Source: CAZQGE01 sp964592815 (GTDB lineage: Bacteria > Bacillota > Clostridia > Christensenellales > CAG-917). From it: 18,982 nucleotides of DNA. The stretch's first letter is position 1, and each line of letters opens with the position of its first letter. Location: NCBI GenBank assembly GCA_964592815.1, contig CAZQGE010000023.1, positions 1 to 18,982 of the forward strand, read 5' to 3'. Under the pieces are notes generated by a model. The model was not told the origin of the DNA. It worked only from the letters and a program-made list of their open reading frames with translations, and made no database searches. The position numbers and the translations under genes were made by a program. Below are positions 14,348 to 18,982 of the stretch, piece after piece.

Positions 14348-15088
14348 ATGGAAATCATCACCTCAACAAAAAACCAATACATTAAAGAGGCAAAAGCCCT
14401 AGCCGAAAAAAAGTTCCGAGACATATCGGGACTATTTTTGGTTGAAGGGGTAAATATTTTTAAGGATATGCCAAAAAATATCGTCGTAAAAACCGTATTT
14501 TGCACCTTGGAAAGAGCTAAAGAAATTGCTAAAATTGTTGCGTGTTCAAATGCTGAGGTGTATTATGTAAGCGATGACGTAATGCGATATTTATCAGATA
14601 CTGTTTCACCTTACGGAATTGTCGGGGTGTTGCAGAAATTTGAAAATTGCTTCAAATTGCCTAGTGGTAACGCGCTTTTACTTGACGGGGTTTCTGACCC
14701 TGGAAATCTTGGAACTATTGTTCGTAGCGCGGTAGCGGCAGACTTTTTAGAAATTTATCTTTGTGAAACAACGGATATATATTCTCCAAAAGTTGTGCGT
14801 TCAACTTTGGGCGGTTTGTTTAAGGTGAAGTTTTACAACATTTCTGAACAACAAGCAATTCAATTGCTTGAAAATACCCAAAGTGCAGTTTTGGATATGG
14901 ACGGCGTATCAATTACGGACAGCAAAATTAAATCACCCGTACTTTTCGTTGCGGGCAATGAAGCGCACGGAGTTCGTGAATGCTTCAAACGTTCAGCCAA
15001 GAGAGTTTTCTCTTTGCCGATGAAAAACAATATCGAATCATTAAACGTTGCGATTGCTACGGCGGTTGCGATGTATCAAACCATATAG
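14348..15088 (+). CDS. SpoU/TrmH-family RNA 2'-O-methyltransferase
   Basis: This 246-residue protein belongs to the SPOUT knotted methyltransferases that add a methyl group to ribose 2'-OH in rRNA or tRNA with S-adenosylmethionine. An N-terminal substrate-binding domain (about 1-95, with LFLVEGVNIF) precedes the catalytic domain. That domain carries the three family motifs: DPGNLGTIVRSA (motif 1, near 120-131), FVAGNEAHGV (motif 2) and IESLNVAIATAVAMY (motif 3). The layout fits the YsgA/RlmB-like group next to rplT, but the exact target nucleotide cannot be read from sequence. I chose ATG 14348 because MEIITSTKNQ fits family N termini. An in-frame ATG at 14333 lies in the terminator stem. Neither has a Shine-Dalgarno. 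yebC follows after 10 bases. Confidence 0.9.
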   Translation: MEIITSTKNQYIKEAKALAEKKFRDISGLFLVEGVNIFKDMPKNIVVKTVFCTLERAKEIAKIVACSNAEVYYVSDDVMRYLSDTVSPYGIVGVLQKFENCFKLPSGNALLLDGVSDPGNLGTIVRSAVAADFLEIYLCETTDIYSPKVVRSTLGGLFKVKFYNISEQQAIQLLENTQSAVLDMDGVSITDSKIKSPVLFVAGNEAHGVRECFKRSAKRVFSLPMKNNIESLNVAIATAVAMYQTI

Positions 15089-15098
15089 GAGGTTTCCC

Positions 15099-15842
15099 GT
15101 GAGCGGACATAGTAAGTGGCATAACATTCAACAAAAGAAAGGCAAAAGTGACGCGGCTCGTGCCAATATCTTCACAAAAATAGGTCGTGAGATTGCAGTA
15201 GCTGTAAAACAAGGTGGTGCAGACCCCAACAGCAACAGCAAACTTAGAGATGCAATTGACAAAGCCAAAAATAACAATATGCCAAATGATAACATTGCAA
15301 GAAGCATAAAAAAGGCTAGCGGAGAGCTTAATAGCGTAAACTATGAAGAAATAACTTACGAAGGTTACGGCGTTGGAGGCACAGCCTTTATCGTTGAAAC
15401 TCTTACGGATAATAAGAACCGTACGGCAGGTGACGTCCGTCACTTGTTTGACAAATTCGGTGGCTCTATGGGTGCGACAGGTTGCGTATCATTTATGTTT
15501 AACAGAAAAGGCGTCATTACGGTTGCAAAATCTGACATAAGCGAAGACGACCTTATGATGCTTGCATTAGAGGCTGGCGCAGAAGACATTGATACGCAAG
15601 ACGAAGAAGTCTTTGAAGTTTTGACATCTTCATCAGACCTTCAATCTGTTCGTGATGAATTGGCAAAAAATGGCGTAAAAATTCTTTCGGCTATCGTTGA
15701 TATGATACCCGACAATGAAGTAGAACCCGATGAAAGCCAACAAAAAACCATAATTAAGATGGTTGACAAATTTGAAGAACTTGACGACGTTCAAAACGTT
15801 TATCACAATGCAATCTTAGACGTTGAAGAAGACGAGGACTAA
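15099..15842 (+). CDS. yebC: YebC/PmpR family protein
   Basis: This is a conserved cytoplasmic protein of 247 residues. It begins SGHSKWHNIQQKKGKSDAARANIFTKIGREI, the near-invariant start of the family, and later shows GYGVGGTAFIVE and NRTAGDVRHLFDKFGG. The family was long annotated as DNA-binding regulators. More recent work links several members to translation, relieving ribosome stalling at proline-rich stretches; which role applies here is unknown. The start is GTG at 15099 with AGGAGG (15087-15092) six bases upstream. An in-frame ATG at 15048 would overlap the methyltransferase and add residues absent from the family. The acidic C terminus (DVEEDED) ends one base before the proA start codon. 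Confidence 0.96.
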   Translation: MSGHSKWHNIQQKKGKSDAARANIFTKIGREIAVAVKQGGADPNSNSKLRDAIDKAKNNNMPNDNIARSIKKASGELNSVNYEEITYEGYGVGGTAFIVETLTDNKNRTAGDVRHLFDKFGGSMGATGCVSFMFNRKGVITVAKSDISEDDLMMLALEAGAEDIDTQDEEVFEVLTSSSDLQSVRDELAKNGVKILSAIVDMIPDNEVEPDESQQKTIIKMVDKFEELDDVQNVYHNAILDVEEDED

Positions 15843-15843
15843 A

Positions 15844-17097
15844 ATGATTGATATTAAAGAGATTTGCAAATTGGCGAAAAATGCGTCCTATCAGTTGGCG
15901 GGATATTCTTCCGACTTGAAAAACGCTATGTTGGATGCCATTTGTGATGCTCTTAAAAATCAAAAAGTTATCGATGATTTGCTTGACGCAAACAAAATCG
16001 ACATCAAACTTGCAAAGGAAAGCGGAAAAAACGACACGTTTGTTGACCGCTTGACTTTGACTATGTCACGCATAAATTCAATGATTGAGGGGCTTGAACA
16101 AGTAAAAGCCTTAGCTGACCCAGTTGGCGAAGTGGTTGAGCATTACACGCTTGATAACGGCTTAGATATGAAACGTGTTCGCGCTCCGTTGGGAGTTATC
16201 GGCATAATTTACGAGGCAAGACCTAACGTCACCATAGACGCGGCTGCGTTGTGCTTGAAGTCTGGTAACGCAGTTGTGCTTAGGGGCAGTAAAGATGCCT
16301 TAAACAGCAACAGAGTGCTTTATCTGGCTATGTCAAACGCAATTAAGTCGTTGGGATTGAACTCTAACGTTGTTGCTTTTATTGACGACCCGTCGAGAGA
16401 TGCAAGCAAAGTTATGCTTGAACAAGAAGATTTTATTGACGTTATAATTCCACGTGGTGGCGAAGGCTTAAAAAAATTTGTGCTTGAAAATGCAAAAATG
16501 CCTGTTATTGCTTCTGCCGGTGGAAACTGCCATATTTTTGTTGATAAAACGGCAGATTTTGAAAAAGCAATCAATATAATTATAAACGCAAAAACTCAAA
16601 GACCTTCAACTTGCAATGCGGTTGAACATATTTTGTGTCATAAAGATATTGCAAAGCAGTTTTTACCTCTACTATATAAGGCTTTGACGGACAATAAAGT
16701 CGAGGTTTTTGGTGACCAAAAATCAAAAGAAATTGTTGAAAACATTAAATTTGCGACAGAGAAAGATTTTGAAACCGAATTTTTAGATTTCAAAATTACC
16801 ATTCAAATAGTTGACGAAATTGTTCAGGCTGTGGATATAATAAATAAAAACGGTACAAAACATAGTGAAGCAATTTTAACTTCCGACAAAAAAAATATCG
16901 ATTATTTTTTTAAGTATGTTGACGCTGCCGCAGTTTACTCTAACGCATCAACTAGATTTACAGACGGATTTCAATTCGGACTTGGTGCAGAGATGGGCAT
17001 AAGCACTCAAAAATTGCACGCAAGAGGACCTATTGCACTAAAGGAATTGACTTCTATCAAGTACACCATTACAGGAAAAGGACAGGTAAGAAAATGA
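15844..17097 (+). CDS. proA: Gamma-glutamyl phosphate reductase (glutamate-5-semialdehyde dehydrogenase)
   Basis: ProA reduces gamma-glutamyl phosphate to glutamate-5-semialdehyde with NADPH, the second step of proline synthesis from glutamate. The 417-residue protein matches the family along its length. Visible motifs are RAPLGVIGIIYEARPNVT, the catalytic cysteine C229 in SAGGNCHIF, RPSTCNAVEHIL, TKHSEAILTSD and the C-terminal FGLGAEMGISTQKLHARGP block. I chose ATG 15844, one base after the yebC stop, with GAGG (15834-15837) six bases upstream; longer reading would overlap yebC. Its stop overlaps the nifS start (ATGA). The usual partner proB (glutamate 5-kinase) is not in the window, and ProA cannot work alone, so proB should lie elsewhere. 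Confidence 0.97.
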   Translation: MIDIKEICKLAKNASYQLAGYSSDLKNAMLDAICDALKNQKVIDDLLDANKIDIKLAKESGKNDTFVDRLTLTMSRINSMIEGLEQVKALADPVGEVVEHYTLDNGLDMKRVRAPLGVIGIIYEARPNVTIDAAALCLKSGNAVVLRGSKDALNSNRVLYLAMSNAIKSLGLNSNVVAFIDDPSRDASKVMLEQEDFIDVIIPRGGEGLKKFVLENAKMPVIASAGGNCHIFVDKTADFEKAINIIINAKTQRPSTCNAVEHILCHKDIAKQFLPLLYKALTDNKVEVFGDQKSKEIVENIKFATEKDFETEFLDFKITIQIVDEIVQAVDIINKNGTKHSEAILTSDKKNIDYFFKYVDAAAVYSNASTRFTDGFQFGLGAEMGISTQKLHARGPIALKELTSIKYTITGKGQVRK

Positions 17098-18263
17098 TGA
17101 AAAATATATATTTAGACCACGCGGCAACCACACCTGTATCAAAAGAAGTTTTTGACGCTATGCAACCGTATTTTACCGAATATTTCGGCAATCCAAATTC
17201 GCAACACGCATTCGGACGTGACGGAGCAAAGGCGGTAAATGAGGCAAGAGAAAAACTTGCTCGGGCAATTGGCGCAAAAACAAATGAAATATATTTTACT
17301 TCTTGCGGAACAGAGGCTGACAACTGGGCTGTTAAAGGAACGGCCTTTGGGCTTCAAAGCAAAGGAAAGCATATTATAACAAGCGTAATTGAACACCCAG
17401 CCATTTATTCTACTTGCAAACAACTTGAACAATATGGTTTTGAAGTTACGTATTTGGACGTTGACAATGAAGGTTTTGTTTCGCCAGAGGCTTTGAAAAA
17501 AGCTATGCGCGATGATACCATTTTGGTCAGCATTATGTATGCTAACAACGAAATTGGCACAGTTCAACCTATCAAAGAATTGGCGGAAATTGCACACGCT
17601 GGTGGAGCATTATTCCATACGGACGCTGTTCAGGCGACTGGCGCAATAGCTTATGACATCAAAGATTTGGGTGTGGATATGTTGTCAATGTCAGCTCACA
17701 AGTTTTACGGACCTAAGGGCGTTGGCGTGTTGTATCTTAGAAATGGAATTAAGATTGATAAGTTTATGACGGGCGGTGAACAGGAACGCAATCATAGAGG
17801 CGGAACAACAAATACTCCTGGAGTTGTTGGAATTGCTGAGGCTCTTGACATTGCTGTAAAGAACGTCGAAAAAGACGAAAAGTATGTTCAAGGCTTGCGT
17901 GACCATTTTGTTGAAAGAGTTTTGAATGAGGTTTCTGACGTTAAGTTTAACGGAACAACCGACTTTTCAAGAAGATTGCCAAATAATGCAAACTTTTCTT
18001 TCAAATATATTGAGGGTGAGTCAATTTTATTTTCACTTGATTTAGCAGGAATTGCTGCTTCGTCAGGTTCTGCTTGCTCATCTGGTTCACTTGAACCTTC
18101 AAGAACTTTGCTTGCTATCGGTGTTCCAGTAGGTCTTGCTCACGGTTCAATAAGATTTACTTTTGGCAAGGCGAACACTATGGAAGACGTTGATTATACA
18201 GTTGACAAACTTGTTGAAATCGTTCAAAAACTGAGAGCAATGTCACCACTTTATAAAAAATAA
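17094..18263 (+). CDS. iscS: Cysteine desulfurase (NifS/IscS)
   Basis: This PLP-dependent enzyme removes sulfur from cysteine and passes it to scaffold proteins for Fe-S clusters and possibly tRNA thiolation. The 389-residue protein begins YLDHAATTPV. It has the substrate and PLP region with IEHPAI, and D/H residues in FHTDAVQ. The PLP lysine is K203 in SAHKFYGPKG, and the persulfide-forming cysteine is C328 in SGSACSSGSLEPS. The active-site loop has the longer IscS/NifS (group I) form. Two adjacent ATGs are possible: 17094, used here, or 17097. The first overlaps the proA stop by four bases, indicating translational coupling. There is no strong Shine-Dalgarno. nifU/iscU follows after 30 bases and is the expected partner. 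Confidence 0.95.
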   Translation: MMKNIYLDHAATTPVSKEVFDAMQPYFTEYFGNPNSQHAFGRDGAKAVNEAREKLARAIGAKTNEIYFTSCGTEADNWAVKGTAFGLQSKGKHIITSVIEHPAIYSTCKQLEQYGFEVTYLDVDNEGFVSPEALKKAMRDDTILVSIMYANNEIGTVQPIKELAEIAHAGGALFHTDAVQATGAIAYDIKDLGVDMLSMSAHKFYGPKGVGVLYLRNGIKIDKFMTGGEQERNHRGGTTNTPGVVGIAEALDIAVKNVEKDEKYVQGLRDHFVERVLNEVSDVKFNGTTDFSRRLPNNANFSFKYIEGESILFSLDLAGIAASSGSACSSGSLEPSRTLLAIGVPVGLAHGSIRFTFGKANTMEDVDYTVDKLVEIVQKLRAMSPLYKK

Positions 18264-18293
18264 AACTAATGCTTTATAGCATAAGGAGATAAA

Positions 18294-18665
18294 ATGTACA
18301 ACGAAAAAGTTATGGAAGTTTTCAAAAATCCCCAACACGTTGGAGAAGTGGAAAACTATAATGCAATAGGAACAGTCGGCAACGAAACTTGTGGAGATAT
18401 TATGCAAATTACTTTGCGTATTGAAGATGACGTTATCAAAGATGCAAAGTTCAAAACTTTCGGTTGTGCCGCAGCAGTTGCGTCAAGTTCTGTTGCAACG
18501 GGTATGGTAATTGGAAAGACTTTGGAAGAAGCCTACAAAATCACCAACAAAGCAGTTGTTGAGGAATTGGAAGGCTTGCCACCTCAAAAAATTCATTGTT
18601 CAGTTTTGGCAGAAGATGCAATTCGTTCTGCGATTGACGACTACAACGCTAAAAAGAATAAATAA
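18294..18665 (+). CDS. iscU: Fe-S cluster assembly scaffold (IscU/NifU N-terminal type)
   Basis: This 123-residue scaffold receives sulfur from the desulfurase encoded just upstream and builds an Fe-S cluster for delivery to apoproteins. The three cluster ligands are present: C33 in NETCGDIM, C58 in FGCAAAVA and C102 in IHCSVLAEDA. The aspartate D35 that promotes cluster release is also present. The LPPQKIHC block is where HscA-type chaperones bind in IscU. The protein is the stand-alone NifU_N form, without the C-terminal Nfu domain. AAGGAGA (18283-18289) is four bases from the ATG. A small five-pair hairpin (18269-18282) sits directly before it. No iscR, hscA or ferredoxin gene is in view, which fits the minimal nifS-nifU pair of Clostridia. 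Confidence 0.95.
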   Translation: MYNEKVMEVFKNPQHVGEVENYNAIGTVGNETCGDIMQITLRIEDDVIKDAKFKTFGCAAAVASSSVATGMVIGKTLEEAYKITNKAVVEELEGLPPQKIHCSVLAEDAIRSAIDDYNAKKNK

Positions 18666-18762
18666 ATTTTAGCTTTTTAAGTAAAAACAGGCAATGAAGT
18701 TTAGAGTGCGTTTTAACGCTATAAAATAAAATTGTAGTTTTCAAATTTAGTTTGAATGCCAG

Positions 18763-18790
18763 AAAGCAACGACGAGTGTCGTTGCTTTTT
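18763..18790 (+). terminator. Rho-independent terminator after iscU
   Basis: A perfect 11-pair stem (18763-18773 with 18778-18788) with a GAGT loop is followed by T to 18790. It lies about 100 bases past the iscU stop and ends the methyltransferase-to-iscU transcript. On the opposite strand the hairpin has only a short T run, but it may still weakly stop the convergent small gene. The 18666-18762 stretch before it holds no gene; it has only a small palindrome, GCGTTTTAACGC (18708-18719). Confidence 0.92.
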
Positions 18791-18821
18791 ATATAAAATA
18801 AAAGATATGGATAAAGGGGAA

Positions 18822-18959
18822 CTATAAATTAAGCATATCTTCTATTTTGTCCACAATCATTTTCTTTGTTTTCTTTGCTGGTTTTTCTTCCATTGCATTA
18901 TAAATTATCGTTGCTGTAACAACACCTAACATTGTTCCTATTAAAATTGATGCTTTCAT
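18822..18959 (-). CDS. Small single-helix membrane protein (45 residues)
   Basis: On the minus strand, ATG (18957-18959) opens a 45-codon frame closed by TAG (18822-18824). A strong GGGAGG (18968-18973) lies eight bases upstream, the best evidence that it is real. Residues 3-21 are hydrophobic (ASILIGTMLGVVTATIIY, with a GxxxG) and would span the membrane once. The remainder is charged, with many Lys and Glu (MEEKPAKKTKKMIVDKIEDML), probably an amphipathic cytoplasmic helix. The layout resembles short YtxH-like membrane proteins common in Clostridia, and also type I toxin peptides, but I cannot assign it. It is convergent with iscU, and its promoter would lie beyond the window edge. Confidence 0.7.
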   Translation of the reverse strand: MKASILIGTMLGVVTATIIYNAMEEKPAKKTKKMIVDKIEDMLNL

Positions 18960-18982
18960 AATCTTTGCCTCCCGATATTATT

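Noticed and set aside
15048..15098. Extended yebC starting at ATG 15048
   Set aside because: It would overlap the methyltransferase gene and add 17 residues not found in the family. GTG 15099 with AGGAGG gives the invariant SGHSKWHNI start.
15823..15843. Extended proA starting at 15823 inside yebC
   Set aside because: The extension is a readthrough of the yebC end in another frame. ATG 15844 has GAGG at good spacing and fits the family start.
18846..18855. TTGTCCACA as a DnaA box (origin of replication)
   Set aside because: A single one-mismatch site inside the small minus-strand frame, without clustering or neighbouring dnaA/dnaN genes.

Overview
The window looks like a chromosomal segment of a low-GC, Gram-positive-type bacterium, most likely an uncultured or gut Clostridia-like member of the Bacillota. 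This is inferred from AT-rich DNA, strong GGAGG-type ribosome binding sites, U-tailed hairpin terminators, and the gene orders dnaG-sigA-trmK-nif3-like and infC-rpmI-rplT. No rRNA, tRNA, CRISPR array, insertion sequence or prophage gene is visible. Every protein gene lies on the + strand except one small membrane-protein gene at the right edge.

Layout. (1) Positions 1-351 are non-coding and very AT-rich. (2) Positions 352-8392 form one tightly packed run: primase (dnaG), primary sigma factor (sigA), a TrmK-type tRNA methyltransferase, a Nif3-like metal protein, a coiled-coil/zinc-ribbon protein, and a 1007-residue GH2 beta-galactosidase, ending at a strong terminator (8435-8462). (3) Positions 8501-10753 hold a 12-helix membrane protein fused to a LuxR-type DNA-binding domain, then a lipoprotein of unknown function and a terminator. 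(4) thrS (11048-12982) has a consensus promoter and a short leader. (5) Positions 12998-14344 are the infC-rpmI-rplT translation operon, with a leader attenuator and its own terminator. (6) Positions 14348-18665 run from a SpoU-family RNA methyltransferase through yebC, proA, nifS/iscS and nifU/iscU to a terminator. (7) A 45-residue single-helix protein is encoded convergently at 18822-18959.

Most genes are housekeeping: replication priming, transcription initiation, tRNA charging and modification, ribosome assembly, proline synthesis and Fe-S cluster assembly. The accessory part is the beta-galactosidase, the membrane-bound LuxR-type protein and the lipoprotein.

The most interesting signals are RNA-level. 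The thrS leader lacks a T-box but carries, just upstream of the Shine-Dalgarno, a 5-bp stem and 7-nt loop reading like the anticodon arm of tRNA-Thr(UGU), as in the E. coli thrS operator. The rpmI Shine-Dalgarno lies 31 nt from its start codon, with a perfect 8-bp hairpin in between that would bring it into range. The infC leader has mutually exclusive terminator and antiterminator pairings. Two genes, the LuxR-type protein and the SpoU methyltransferase, have no recognisable ribosome binding site. I did not find clear evidence of a wholly new multi-gene system.
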